64,000 nt of DNA from Hominimerdicola alba (GCF_900109655.1 NZ_FOAT01000004.1:204463-268462); one strand, 5' to 3'. Shown: positions 8,147 through 17,760, counted from the first letter of the stretch. Translations and numbers: made by a program. Notes: generated from the letters alone by a model not told the origin.

Positions 8147-10699
8147 TCAGCGTCCCAGAAGCTTCCGCTTCATTTCAACAAGATCCATGATATCGATCTT
8201 GCCGTCCATGTTGAAATCAGCCTGTGAAAAATCGTTCAGACTGCCTTGTTTTGCAAGATATCTGTGAAGCATATCGGCATCATTTTCATTAAATACACCG
8301 CTTCCGTCAACGTCACCGCTTATAGTAACAACAGGGTTTATCACAAAAGCTTTCTTGGCAACAGGCTCAAATACATAATCTGATCCCTGACCGTTGGCAT
8401 CCACCAGCTTGTAGCTTCCGTCAGCATTGCACTTTATAGTGTAAGTTCCGCTCTTGCCGTTTTCCTCTGTGAGAGTGTATCTGCCGTCGCTGAGACGCTT
8501 GACATTGCGGTTTCCTGTCACCTTTCCGTCGGATACTCTGCGGAAACTGTACACGCCATCGTTTACAGCAGGGCAAACAGGAGTTACCGAGAAGAGCTGA
8601 CAATCGAAAGTATTGTAAGGATACTGGGCGATATTTCCGCCGTTTTCCTTTGACCACTCAAACACATCAAGGGAGCTTTTCGCACCCGAGCACTTGGTAA
8701 GGAATGCGTAATATCCGTTGCTTTCAACTACCTTGAACAGCTGATTATCCGCCCCCGTATAGGTCGAAAGTTCAACATTTGTGCCGTCAGCCCCGGTATT
8801 GTATGCAACAGAAATGACCTTAGACTCGTCACCCACCGATGCGATCCTGCACCAGCCGCCATCTTCAGCAATGATACGGAACTGCTGTGCAAAGCAGCCG
8901 TTCTGATCCCACTGCTGGATATTTGTGCCGTTGGCGGTACTGCCGTTTGGCAGGTCAAGGGAAAGGTTACTGTTCTTATTCACGATGTAATAGCTGACAC
9001 CAGAAAGCAGATCAGTGCCGCTGACTTTCAATGAAGCGCCCGGTTTTTCATTCGTTACGGAATCAGTATTGTACACAAGATCGTATCCCGCGTTGGTATA
9101 ATCCCCTGTCCAAGCGCGCTCAGTGCCGCTGAACTGATCGTTCTTTGCACCCCAGACTGTCTGGTTATTACTGCCCACAGCGGTGAAACTCATGACCTTT
9201 TTGCCCTTCTCATTCTTTCCTGCGTAGAAATAACCCTTGTAGGTCTTGCCATCGATGACCAGAGTAGCATCGGCGGTAGTTCCACCCTGCTTCCATGTGC
9301 CGCTTGCGTCGCCTGAGATAGTTCCGTTTGAATTCAGATATATGGTCTTATAGTTGATGATATTGCCGTTGGTTGCATTTCCGTGATTGATATACTCATA
9401 CTTTCCGACGATATCACTTTCATTGTATCCGCCCTTTGAAAGCTTATCCCCCGCATATTCAAAGGGAGTAACAACAGGCCAGCCCTCAGCGTTGAAATAC
9501 ATCTGATGAACACGCACCTGATGTATCTCATAGCCGTCATCGAACCTTGCGTGATATACAAGATACCACTGACCGTCATCATCACACAGAACGGAATTGT
9601 GACCACAAGCCATGTACGCTTTGTCAAGCGTCGAGAACTTGTAGTTGCCCATCACTTTCAGTCCCACGGAATCAAGGTTTGTGTTGGAATTCAGCACCGC
9701 GGGATTTCCTGCGGCATCAACGAAAGGTCCGAGGGGTGACCTTGAACGTGAAACACGCATATTGTATCCGCCCGAGGAAGTCAGACCGCCGTAGGTCGTC
9801 CAGAGGTAGTAATACCCTGTATCTGCATTGTATTCGATGAAAGGACCCTCACCGGATTTGCCGTAGCCGCCTGCTATCTTCGTGCCGAAGTAGCTGTCCA
9901 CCATTCTGCCGTCAGAAGTCTTTCCTGTTTTCGGGTGGATACACTTGCCTGTTTCGGGGTCGATCTCCAGCGTGAAGATACCACCCGACCAGGAACCGTA
10001 GGTCATGTACATCTTGCCGTCAGTACCGTAGTATATAGTGGGGTCGATGGCATTAGGGAACAACTGATTATTGAAATCATGATTATTGAACCAGCTGTTA
10101 TTGTAAGTTACCTCACCACTCGCCATAAGTTCATCTATATTGGTAGATGTATATTTGCGGTTAACGCTCTTGCTTGAACTGTAAACATAGCTGTCAGTGT
10201 CGTAAAATCCCGAATATATCAGCGTATCACCAAAGGTATAAGTTCCCTTGATGTTCTTCGACCACGCATAGCAAATAACCGAACGCTTGTAAGTCGAGCT
10301 TGTGCAGAAGTACATCACATAAGCGCCGCGGCTTCCGTCAGGACATTTAAAATCGGGATTCCAGATAACATCGGGAGCCCATACGGCAAATCCGCCCTTG
10401 CAGTCCTCCAGATCTTCGCCTGACCATGCAAATGCTTTTTTCAGGTTTTCCGAGAGATTGCCAAACTCCACATTGTTTGTACGTGCATAGCCGTTGGAAA
10501 AAGTATTCCAGTTCATGAGATCACTTGACTGTGCCGCATCTATATGTGAACCGAATACATAGTACATACCGTTAGTCTTGATGATAGACGGGTCATGTAC
10601 GGAAACTCTCTGTCCCGCCGCATTTGCGCCGATGCTGCTCATACCCGAGATACTCAGGCTAAGTGCCAACAGAGCTGCGCTGATCCTGCGCTTTTTCAT
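8147..10699 (-). CDS. GH43 endo-arabinanase with CBM13-like lectin module and C-terminal dockerin
   Basis: An 850-residue secreted enzyme with AGGAGG ribosome site and signal peptide (~1-28). The five-bladed GH43 domain (~33-430) shows the catalytic Asp in VHDPSI (Asp36), the pKa-modulating Asp in NAIDPTI and the acid Glu in GKSGEGPF. The arrangement and the following GH43_C-like beta-barrel (~440-545) resemble endo-alpha-1,5-L-arabinanases. A ricin-type/CBM13 trefoil follows (~565-705; LPNGSTANGTNIQQWDQNG). A type I dockerin ends the protein (~795-850; GDVDGSGVFNEND / ADFNMDGKIDIMDLVEMKRKLL). It likely attacks arabinan side chains of pectin as part of a cellulosome-like complex. Confidence 0.9.
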   Translation of the reverse strand: MKKRRISAALLALSLSISGMSSIGANAAGQRVSVHDPSIIKTNGMYYVFGSHIDAAQSSDLMNWNTFSNGYARTNNVEFGNLSENLKKAFAWSGEDLEDCKGGFAVWAPDVIWNPDFKCPDGSRGAYVMYFCTSSTYKRSVICYAWSKNIKGTYTFGDTLIYSGFYDTDSYVYSSSKSVNRKYTSTNIDELMASGEVTYNNSWFNNHDFNNQLFPNAIDPTIYYGTDGKMYMTYGSWSGGIFTLEIDPETGKCIHPKTGKTSDGRMVDSYFGTKIAGGYGKSGEGPFIEYNADTGYYYLWTTYGGLTSSGGYNMRVSRSRSPLGPFVDAAGNPAVLNSNTNLDSVGLKVMGNYKFSTLDKAYMACGHNSVLCDDDGQWYLVYHARFDDGYEIHQVRVHQMYFNAEGWPVVTPFEYAGDKLSKGGYNESDIVGKYEYINHGNATNGNIINYKTIYLNSNGTISGDASGTWKQGGTTADATLVIDGKTYKGYFYAGKNEKGKKVMSFTAVGSNNQTVWGAKNDQFSGTERAWTGDYTNAGYDLVYNTDSVTNEKPGASLKVSGTDLLSGVSYYIVNKNSNLSLDLPNGSTANGTNIQQWDQNGCFAQQFRIIAEDGGWCRIASVGDESKVISVAYNTGADGTNVELSTYTGADNQLFKVVESNGYYAFLTKCSGAKSSLDVFEWSKENGGNIAQYPYNTFDCQLFSVTPVCPAVNDGVYSFRRVSDGKVTGNRNVKRLSDGRYTLTEENGKSGTYTIKCNADGSYKLVDANGQGSDYVFEPVAKKAFVINPVVTISGDVDGSGVFNENDADMLHRYLAKQGSLNDFSQADFNMDGKIDIMDLVEMKRKLLGR

Positions 10700-10753
10700 A
10701 ATTATTCCTCCTTAGTCCTTTGATTAAATTTTCGGATAAATGTATTATTAAAT

Positions 10754-10782
10754 ATTATAACATATAATCCGAATGCTGACAA
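10754..10782 (-). promoter_or_regulatory. Promoter of the GH43-dockerin gene
   Basis: Minus strand TTGTCA - 17 bases - TATAAT, about 55 bases before the start codon. Confidence 0.65.
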
Positions 10783-10882
10783 TAACATATACGGTCATTT
10801 AGCTAACATTTTCGGTCAAAAAACGTCATCGGCAAGACTTGTATTCGTTTATTTTTTTGATTTCATATTTTTTTAATTTAAA

Positions 10883-10922
10883 CAAAAATGCCCCGTTTTG
10901 CGCACACAGCACAAAACGGGGC
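10883..10922 (-). terminator. Terminator of the sugar-sensor diguanylate cyclase gene
   Basis: GCCCCGTTTTG and its complement form a GC-rich stem. On the minus strand it is followed by a T-rich tract, ten bases after the gene's stop. Confidence 0.85.
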
Positions 10923-10931
10923 TGATCATGA

Positions 10932-12881
10932 CTAACGGATATCAACCTTGTGATCGTTCATCTTTCTGAGTATTTTATGGTAATACATAGCTTCGTCAGC
11001 TTCAAGTATCAGGCTGTCAAGACGTACCTCCTCGGTCAATCGGCTCAATGCTACGCCGATGCTGGCAGTCACTGAATATGGCTTCTGTAATTTGTCCGTA
11101 TACTTTTTCAACGCCTGATAGAACCGCTCCTTCTTCATATCCAGAACGATATCATCATAGGGTCCGATGCCGATGATGTAGAACTCATCTCCTCCCGCAC
11201 GTACACAAAGCTCGTGTTCGTCCGTTATCGAAGCTGCCACATCTCCGATAGTTTTGATGGCATCGTCACCCTCCTGATGTCCGAAGTTGTCGTTTATGTA
11301 TTTCAGACGATCCATATCGATAACGCAGACAAAAAGCTTATCATCGGGAGCGGCATCTCTCCGCATTTTCTCAAACTCACTGTGCATTCCTCTGCGGTTG
11401 AGAAGTCCCGTCATCTTATCATGGAATGACATATCCACAAAATGATGCTTTGAGCGCACCATTTCAAGGGCGTTGTTTGCAAATCTAAGCCAGTTGCGGT
11501 AAACAAGATTGATCTTTTCCTTTTCCGAAAGCTTTCTTTGCAGCACAGAGTATCCGAGAGTATTATCGCCGAAGTGCATGGGCGAAAAATAATAAACATA
11601 GGGAACGTCACTGTCTTCAAACATTCCCGGAAGCATCTCCTTTGTACTGAACACCTTTGCTTCGGTGTTGGAACAAAGATCGCCGCGGCAATCTTTCGAT
11701 CTGCGCATGACAAGCTTCATTCTGTCGGTATAGCCTTTCTTGTCCTTTTCGTACATATCCAGCCAATCCTCGCACATACACAGGTAAAAATTCTCATAAG
11801 GGAAAAGAATGTACGCCGCATCATAGAGATTGCTTATACATTCATCGGGTGTCTGCGATGCAGTCAGCTTTTCAGGTATATAGCTCTCCATTAGCATACC
11901 GATGTCGATATTATCACTGAACAGATCCGTTGAGTAGTTTTTTGAGATAAAGTACATGGATGATTTTACCATATCCAGTGTTTTTTCGATATCGGGCTTG
12001 CAGCCGCAGCTTTTGCCAAGATGAAGCATATTAGCAAGATCCGGCTTGAATGGTATTATCTCCTTATCGGGTTCGATCTCAGCGGTTATAATGTCAACTG
12101 CATCAGCAGCACATTTTGCAAAGTTCGATTCTATAGTGGTGAGGGATATACTGTTAAGGAGCGCTTCATGAGTTGCTTCAAACCCAAACACACGGATATC
12201 TTCGGGAACTCTGACATCGTTGACACGAAGTTCCTCCATAAGCCCGAGAGCCATATGATCGCTGGAAGCTATAACAGCATCGGGCATGGATATTTTTCCC
12301 GATAATATATCATCAGCCAGTTTCTGACCGCTGAAATACCAGAAATCACCGTAGATGATATGTTCGTCCCTGACCTGTATCCCCAGCTTTGAAAGCTCGT
12401 CCAGCATGACAGCAAGGCGTGATTCAGCTTCGGGATTTCCCTTTTGTCCCGTCAGCAGACATATCTCTTTGCAGCCGTGTACATTTACAGCATGGCGGCA
12501 GAGTTCACGGAACATAAGGTCATTATCGCTTCTGACCATTCTGATATCACCGATAGGGATACCTACTCCCACCACAGGAGCATCCGTCTGTTCTCTTATC
12601 CTTTGGCAGATCATCTCGGCATTCTCGAACCTGTTCTGCAGCACAAGGCTTATTACATCAATAACTATCCCGTCAAATCTTGAAAAATCAGGAAGATCAT
12701 ATATAGTCATCTCGCCCTCAACATATTCTCTGAAAAAGAAATCCGGCGCTGTCATCGCAGAAAATACAGCCACATTGTAACCGTATTTTTCACACTGTTC
12801 AAATATACCTGATGCAAGTCTGTTGGCGTGTACCGATTCCGGAACAGCAGTCAGAAAACATATAGTTTTACGTTCGGACAT
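10932..12881 (-). CDS. Cytoplasmic LacI-type sugar-sensor / GGDEF diguanylate cyclase
   Basis: A 649-residue protein that begins directly in a LacI/periplasmic-binding-protein fold (KTICFLTAVPESVHANRLASG; DAVIASSDHMALGLMEELR; IRVFGFEATHEALL). It has neither the LacI helix-turn-helix nor a signal peptide or membrane segment. A Cys pair (KSCGCK) follows near residue 290, then an unrecognised ~170-residue linker. The C-terminal ~165 residues are a GGDEF domain with intact AGGDEF near residue 560 and MTGLLNRRGM / DMDRLKYINDNFGH. It should make c-di-GMP from GTP under control of a soluble ligand, probably a sugar. No RxxD inhibitory site is seen five residues before the motif. It is divergent from the folT riboswitch operon. 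A paralogue lies at 31660-33510. Confidence 0.88.
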   Translation of the reverse strand: MSERKTICFLTAVPESVHANRLASGIFEQCEKYGYNVAVFSAMTAPDFFFREYVEGEMTIYDLPDFSRFDGIVIDVISLVLQNRFENAEMICQRIREQTDAPVVGVGIPIGDIRMVRSDNDLMFRELCRHAVNVHGCKEICLLTGQKGNPEAESRLAVMLDELSKLGIQVRDEHIIYGDFWYFSGQKLADDILSGKISMPDAVIASSDHMALGLMEELRVNDVRVPEDIRVFGFEATHEALLNSISLTTIESNFAKCAADAVDIITAEIEPDKEIIPFKPDLANMLHLGKSCGCKPDIEKTLDMVKSSMYFISKNYSTDLFSDNIDIGMLMESYIPEKLTASQTPDECISNLYDAAYILFPYENFYLCMCEDWLDMYEKDKKGYTDRMKLVMRRSKDCRGDLCSNTEAKVFSTKEMLPGMFEDSDVPYVYYFSPMHFGDNTLGYSVLQRKLSEKEKINLVYRNWLRFANNALEMVRSKHHFVDMSFHDKMTGLLNRRGMHSEFEKMRRDAAPDDKLFVCVIDMDRLKYINDNFGHQEGDDAIKTIGDVAASITDEHELCVRAGGDEFYIIGIGPYDDIVLDMKKERFYQALKKYTDKLQKPYSVTASIGVALSRLTEEVRLDSLILEADEAMYYHKILRKMNDHKVDIR

Positions 12882-12966
12882 ATCATCACCCCTTTCATAT
12901 CCTGTAAGCCACGGGCATGACCCGATGCTTCACAGAACTATTTACAGCAACTGTTTCTATTAAATA

Positions 12967-12995
12967 ATTATACAGCATAAAGCAATTAATGTCAA
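12967..12995 (-). promoter_or_regulatory. Promoter of the sugar-sensor diguanylate cyclase
   Basis: Minus strand TTGACA - 17 bases - TATAAT, consensus in both boxes, about 85 bases upstream of the start. Confidence 0.8.
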
Positions 12996-13154
12996 TATAA
13001 AAATTGTGAAAAACTTACATTTCCAGAAAAATATATTTTTTAATTAACGGATATGGTGCACAAAATCACACAGCTTTTTTATCCCTTAATTAAGGATATT
13101 CAAGTTATTCGATGATTGTTTACAAATATAAAAGTCTACTACTTGTATAATCTA

Positions 13155-13183
13155 TTGACAAAGCTGTAAAAATTCGGTATAAT
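13155..13183 (+). promoter_or_regulatory. Promoter of the folT-folC operon
   Basis: Consensus TTGACA - 17 bases - TATAAT. Transcription would start near 13190, about 20 bases before the riboswitch. Confidence 0.85.
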
Positions 13184-13212
13184 ATACACGCAGTTCAAAC
13201 TGCAACTAGTTT

Positions 13213-13325
13213 TGAAGAGTAAAATTACGTTCGTTAAGTGTTGACTGAACGGGGAGTTGTCAGTCAAACGAAAAGCCGTGCAGATGATCTGCGGGCTTGC
13301 GGTTCGTATTTTGCATCCCGCTTCA
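13213..13325 (+). promoter_or_regulatory. Tetrahydrofolate (THF) riboswitch
   Basis: The region contains the conserved core CGTTAAGTGTTGACTGAACG with its GTTGTCAGTCAAACGAA partner, and the TTTGCATCCCGCTTCA 3' strand, in the order of the folT-class THF riboswitch. The closing stem pairs TGAAG (13213-13217) with CTTCA (13321-13325). The pseudoknot-forming GGGGAG and GCATCCC elements are present. The downstream gene is FolT, the usual target, which supports the call. A small hairpin (GGCAG/CTGCC) and the folT ribosome site lie downstream, so control of translation or early termination is likely. Confidence 0.9.
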
Positions 13326-13412
13326 TAGGACAATAGACAAAAGACTCATGGCAGTATATCTGCCTATACGCCTTCTTTTCTGTCGTATGATGTGGAAAAG
13401 GAGGTTATTTTT

Positions 13413-14000
13413 ATGCAGACAAACAATTCAGCAGCAAGAAACAACATCAGGGTATTCGGAACTGTAGCTGTTATGACAGCTTCGGCGATACTCGCAACCC
13501 TCAGTATCATACTGGGCAAGTTTCTCTCTATACCTGTGGGAAACAGCATACGCATAGGATTTGAGAATCTTCCTATCGTAATTGCATCTATCTTCTTCGG
13601 TCCTGTGATAGGCGCGACAACAGCAGTCGTTGCGGATATCGTAGGCTGTATACTTCACTGTTATGCTATCAATCCCATAATAACTCTGGGCGCACTGTGC
13701 ATCGGTCTTATCTCGGGTTTGGTTTACGGACAGATAGCTAAAAATGACGCAGAATACATAAGCACAGACAGAGGAATGCACTGGGTCAAGATATTCATAA
13801 GCGTTATCTCAGCTTATGCTGTCGGTTCAATGGTCATAAAGTCGCTGGGACTGTATATTGCATACGGTACACCTCTCCAGACCATAGTTTTCCGTGTTAT
13901 CACCGCATCTATCAGTGCAGTTGTCGATACGACAATAATCTGGGGACTTATACAGAATAAAGGTCTTATGAGAACACTGGGCAGGATAACAAAGCGATGA
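13413..14000 (+). CDS. folT: Folate ECF transporter S component FolT
   Basis: A 195-residue integral membrane protein with about six hydrophobic helices. Motifs such as IRIGFENLPIVIASIFFGPVIGATTAVVADIVGC match the substrate-binding S components of ECF transporters for folate. It captures folate at the membrane and works with a shared EcfAA'T module encoded elsewhere. The start at 13413 is preferred over an ATG seven codons earlier because GGAGG lies ten bases upstream. The stop overlaps the folC start (ATGA), giving translational coupling. The THF riboswitch above it confirms the ligand class. Confidence 0.93.
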   Translation: MQTNNSAARNNIRVFGTVAVMTASAILATLSIILGKFLSIPVGNSIRIGFENLPIVIASIFFGPVIGATTAVVADIVGCILHCYAINPIITLGALCIGLISGLVYGQIAKNDAEYISTDRGMHWVKIFISVISAYAVGSMVIKSLGLYIAYGTPLQTIVFRVITASISAVVDTTIIWGLIQNKGLMRTLGRITKR

Positions 14001-15268
14001 TGTACGAAGAAGCACTTGATTATTTGAAGACCGCTGCTTCACGTGGCAGTGTACTGGGGCTTGAACGTATAAAAGAACTCCTGCGTCTGCTTGGCGAACC
14101 TCAGGAAAAGCTGAAGATAGTACATATCTCAGGAACCAACGGAAAGGGCTCGTTTGTAGCCATGCTGTCATCGGTACTGCGTAGTTCGGGATACAGGACA
14201 GGCAGTTTCTGCTCACCTGCAATGACAGGCGTTACCGACAGCTATCGTATAAACGGCGCTGAGATCTCAAAAGAACGCTTTTCCAAGCTTATCGCCACTA
14301 TCAAACCAATTGCAGAATCAATGGCTGAAAAGCCCACCGAGTTTGAAGTCATAGCGGCGGCGGCATATCTGCTTTTTGTGGAAGAAGGCTGTGATATCGC
14401 TGTGGTTGAATGCGGCATGGGCGGCGACGGCGATGCTACCAATCTTATGAGCGCTCCCCTGCTGTCCGTCATAACCAATGTTGCCCTTGACCACTGCGGA
14501 TTTCTTGGCAATACCATCGCCGAGATTGCAGGACACAAAGCCGGTATAATCAAACGTGGCTGTCCCGTTTATTTCGGCGGAAGTGACAGCGATGCACTCG
14601 CTGTGATATCAAAGCACGCGGAACAGCTTGGCGCACCTCTCACACTATTTGATGACAGCCCGCTTTCAGACATAAAATACAGCCTTGATGGTATATCTTT
14701 CAACTGGAACGGAGAACGTTTCAGCGTACCACTGTGCGGCACATATCAGCGCGATAACATCGTCAACATTATGCGCTGTGTAGATATACTGCGAAATTCA
14801 GGCTTGATGATCAGCACAGACAGCCTGCGCAGAGGTCTTGCGGAGACAGTATGGAAGGGCAGGTTTGAGGTAATGCGCCGCGATCCTTATATTGTATTCG
14901 ACGGTGCCCACAACCCCGATGGCATCGCTCGTGCGGCAGAAAGTATTGAAATGTACTTTCCCGACAAGGTAGTTCTGCTTATAGGCGTTATGGCGGATAA
15001 GGACTACAAACTGTATACGGATATGCTGGGCAGGTTCATAGACAAAGTCTTCACCGTGACTCCCGACAACCCCAGAGCGCTGGATAGTGCCGCACTTGCC
15101 GATGTATTTTCTGAAAAAGGCATACCCGCCGAAAGCTTTGAAAAGCTTCCCGACGGTGTATCAGCTGCATACAGTTACGCCAAAGAAAAGGGTTTGCCTA
15201 TGATGGCGCTTGGCTCGCTGTATATGTACCGCGAATTCAAGGAAGCTATGGGGCTTATCCCCGGTTAA
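13997..15268 (+). CDS. folC: Folylpolyglutamate synthase / dihydrofolate synthase
   Basis: A 423-residue Mur-ligase-family enzyme. The P-loop HISGTNGKGS lies near residue 40, the folate loop SPAMTGVTDSYRING follows, and DHCGFLGNTIAEIAGHKAGIIK and VFDGAHNPDG carry the Mg and ATP contacts. It adds glutamates to folates with ATP, trapping folate brought in by the FolT transporter encoded just upstream. The length is normal. The gene overlaps folT by 4 bases and is under the same THF riboswitch. Confidence 0.94.
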   Translation: MMYEEALDYLKTAASRGSVLGLERIKELLRLLGEPQEKLKIVHISGTNGKGSFVAMLSSVLRSSGYRTGSFCSPAMTGVTDSYRINGAEISKERFSKLIATIKPIAESMAEKPTEFEVIAAAAYLLFVEEGCDIAVVECGMGGDGDATNLMSAPLLSVITNVALDHCGFLGNTIAEIAGHKAGIIKRGCPVYFGGSDSDALAVISKHAEQLGAPLTLFDDSPLSDIKYSLDGISFNWNGERFSVPLCGTYQRDNIVNIMRCVDILRNSGLMISTDSLRRGLAETVWKGRFEVMRRDPYIVFDGAHNPDGIARAAESIEMYFPDKVVLLIGVMADKDYKLYTDMLGRFIDKVFTVTPDNPRALDSAALADVFSEKGIPAESFEKLPDGVSAAYSYAKEKGLPMMALGSLYMYREFKEAMGLIPG

Positions 15269-15287
15269 TAAGTTTTCACACATAAAC

Positions 15288-15325
15288 AAAAGATCATCGG
15301 AGCTGATATTCCGATGATCTTTTTT
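15288..15325 (+). terminator. Terminator of the folT-folC operon
   Basis: A 13-14-bp stem (AAAAGATCATCGGA with TCCGATGATCTTTT) followed by a run of T. Confidence 0.9.
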
Positions 15326-15342
15326 ATCTGCTGAAGACCAAC

Positions 15343-15368
15343 ACAAATGTTCCACGTGGAACATTTGT
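15343..15368. promoter_or_regulatory. parS-like 26-bp perfect palindrome
   Basis: The centre TGTTCCACGTGGAACA (15348-15363) matches the family of ParB/Spo0J parS sites (TGTTNCACGTGNAACA), and the palindrome extends five more bases on each side. It lies in a 176-base intergenic region between two terminators, with no gene reading through it. A chromosome-partition site is the best interpretation. Another dyad-binding protein cannot be excluded. Confidence 0.6.
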
Positions 15369-15391
15369 ACCACAGCCAAAGCAACACAAGA

Positions 15392-15429
15392 AAAGTATCC
15401 CCTGTCACAGTGACAGAGGATACTTTTTC
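15392..15429. terminator. Terminator after the CBM22-dockerin-GH43 gene
   Basis: AAAAGTATCC...TGTCA pairs with TGACA...GGATACTTTT. The A/T flanks allow termination in both directions, mainly for the minus-strand GH43 gene. Confidence 0.85.
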
Positions 15430-15443
15430 GGGGAAATGTTAAT

Positions 15444-17651
15444 TTAGCTGAGACTCCAACTATCTACAGTTGCGTTGTTGTTGAATACGAAGTAGAGATC
15501 ATTCTTGCCACTGAGGTTTATAACAGGAACAGTTATCTCCTGCATGGAAGAACCTGCGGGTATCTCTACATATGTAACAGCTGTTCCGCTTGCACTGCCT
15601 GTGCATACCTTTACGATACAGCCTGTGCTGGAAGAAGCCTTGATCGTCAGGTTCTGAGGATCACTTCCGCAGTCAACACCCTGAACGCGGTACCAGCTTC
15701 CCTTCTTAGCCTGTACCATAGAAGAAGCTCCGCTGCCGCTGATGGTGATGCCGCCCTGATGCGAGAATGTAGCTGCACGCTGAGTCTTGTATGGATCAAA
15801 GGACTTGATCTGGCTCAAACCCTTCTTAGTGCCTGTAACAGCCTGTATAGTACCATCGGAATTGATGTTCACCTTGTCGATATGAGTGCTGCGGTATCCG
15901 CCCTTGAGTCCCATGCTGTCCTGTAAGTACTGTGCATGGTATGTCAGGTACCACTGATTGTTGAACTTGAAGAATGTGTGGTGGTTGTTTCCGCCTGTGC
16001 CGAAGAATGTACCTATGCCCTTGAATGCTTCGCCCTTGTAGGTGAAGGGGCCGAGAGGACTGCTGCTGACCATGTAGTTGATAGCGCCGCCTGTCAGACC
16101 ATACTGATTTCCGCCGGTGTTGAAATTGGAGCAGTAGCTGTAATAGTACTTGCCGTTGAACTTGTGTATACCGCTGTCCTCAAAGAGATAAGGTGCATCG
16201 ATGGCCTGAGGTGTACCAACGATAGAAGTCATATTATCGCCGAGCTTTACGCATCTTGCAGTCTTAGGATGAGCGTACTGTGAGTTTGGAACACCGCCGC
16301 CGAAGTACAGGTAGCCTGTGCCGTCGTCATCGACCAGTACAGCGGGGTCAAACAGCCATTCAACGTTGCCGCAGTTAGGAGTCTGACGGGAGATCAGTGC
16401 CTTGCCGATAGGATCTTTCCAGGGACCTGTGGGGCTGTCAGCTTCCAGTACAGCTATTCCGTTGCCGCCGTTTGCGAAGTACAGGAAGAACTTCTCCTTG
16501 CCGTTGATCTTCTTATGGCAGGCAGTAGGTGCCCAGGAATTTCCGCCCCATTTGCAGAGACCGTTAGAACCTGCTGCATTGATGAGGCCGTGATCTGTCC
16601 AGTTTACAAGGTCATCGGAAGAAATGCATCTCAGGCAGTTTATGGAACTGTACTCAATGTCCTTGACCTTGCCGTTGCTGTACAGCAGATGGTCATCTGT
16701 CATAAAGATGTATACTCTGCCGTTGTATTCCATTACTCCGGGATCTGCGCCGAAATACTGGGATATCAGAGGATTGTTCTCGTTATCCTTCTTGTAGCAT
16801 CTCTCAAGATTTACATTGCCGAACTTGCCTGCCATCTCTGTGAGATCCATCTTAAATACTGTCGGGAACTTGTCTATCTTACCCATGATATAATCCTGAA
16901 GTGCGTTGATATCATCGTTGTTTACCTCACCGCTCTTGTCAACATCGGCAGCCTTTTCAGCATTCTTATCCTCGAATCCTCTTATCAAGCCGCGCTTAGC
17001 AAGAATAAGATCCATAACATCTATATCGCCGTCGAAATTGACATCGCCTCTGCCGTCACGCTTGGGCTTTGAGGTGCTACCTGAACCGCCTACACTTACT
17101 ACCTTTGCTTCGTCAATATAGAAATTGCCTGTAACATCTACAGTCTCAACATAGAGTACCATGTCGCTTGCGTCATTGGGAAGCTGGAAGCTTGGGTTTG
17201 AAAGCTCCATCCACTGTCCGCGGGAAGCTGTGCCTTGCGCTATGTGAGCGTAGTTTACAGTACCTGTCGAATCGGTATACTGAAGTGAAAGCATGAATGT
17301 CTGCTGGCTTTCACCTTCCTCGTAATCTACGTGTATGCTGAAGCTATAGCTCTGACCGGGTATGAAGTACGAAGTATCAAGAGTCTTCTGAAGACCCTGC
17401 CATGCGCTGGTACGGTCTTTTATAAGAAGTGCGTTAGTTCCTGCATAAGGATGTCTGCCGCTGAGCGTTAACTCGCCTGAACCTCTTACCTCCCAGTTAT
17501 CACTGCTGTCCTCAAAGGTATCATAGTAATAATAGCTATCCTCGGCGTTTGCTTTGATAGCAACATCTGCCGGCAATGCTGATTGTGTAAAAAGCATAGC
17601 TCCCGCTAAAGCCGCGGTAGTCAGCTTTTTAACATTCGAGCTGATTTTCAT
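15444..17651 (-). CDS. CBM22-dockerin-GH43-CBM6 arabinoxylan-degrading enzyme
   Basis: A 735-residue secreted protein. GGAGGGGG sits just before the ATG chosen (an ATG 11 codons upstream lacks a ribosome site). Order: signal peptide (~1-36), CBM22 xylan-binding sandwich (~40-180; DTFEDSSDNWEVRG ... NFYIDEAKVV), type I dockerin (~192-260; GDVNFDGDIDVMDLILAKRGL / ADVDKSGEVNNDDINALQDYI), GH43 beta-propeller (~275-595; FGADPGVMEYNG, WLFDPAVLVDDD, FEDSGIHKFNGK) and a CBM6-like end (~600-735). This is the layout of arabinofuranosidases or xylosidases acting on arabinoxylan. A close relative with the same domain order lies at 45809-48127. Confidence 0.9.
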   Translation of the reverse strand: MKISSNVKKLTTAALAGAMLFTQSALPADVAIKANAEDSYYYYDTFEDSSDNWEVRGSGELTLSGRHPYAGTNALLIKDRTSAWQGLQKTLDTSYFIPGQSYSFSIHVDYEEGESQQTFMLSLQYTDSTGTVNYAHIAQGTASRGQWMELSNPSFQLPNDASDMVLYVETVDVTGNFYIDEAKVVSVGGSGSTSKPKRDGRGDVNFDGDIDVMDLILAKRGLIRGFEDKNAEKAADVDKSGEVNNDDINALQDYIMGKIDKFPTVFKMDLTEMAGKFGNVNLERCYKKDNENNPLISQYFGADPGVMEYNGRVYIFMTDDHLLYSNGKVKDIEYSSINCLRCISSDDLVNWTDHGLINAAGSNGLCKWGGNSWAPTACHKKINGKEKFFLYFANGGNGIAVLEADSPTGPWKDPIGKALISRQTPNCGNVEWLFDPAVLVDDDGTGYLYFGGGVPNSQYAHPKTARCVKLGDNMTSIVGTPQAIDAPYLFEDSGIHKFNGKYYYSYCSNFNTGGNQYGLTGGAINYMVSSSPLGPFTYKGEAFKGIGTFFGTGGNNHHTFFKFNNQWYLTYHAQYLQDSMGLKGGYRSTHIDKVNINSDGTIQAVTGTKKGLSQIKSFDPYKTQRAATFSHQGGITISGSGASSMVQAKKGSWYRVQGVDCGSDPQNLTIKASSSTGCIVKVCTGSASGTAVTYVEIPAGSSMQEITVPVINLSGKNDLYFVFNNNATVDSWSLS

Positions 17652-17731
17652 GTCAATTCCCCCTCCGAATATGTATAAAAACAATTAAGAATCCCGTCAC
17701 CAAATTGGCACATATTCTATTTTGTTATTTA

Positions 17732-17760
17732 ATTATACTAAATTCATTTAAATCGGTCAA
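17732..17760 (-). promoter_or_regulatory. Promoter of the CBM22-dockerin-GH43 gene
   Basis: Minus strand TTGACC - 17 bases - TATAAT, about 80 bases upstream of the start. The remainder of the 17652-18224 interval is AT-rich DNA without recognised genes. Confidence 0.7.
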
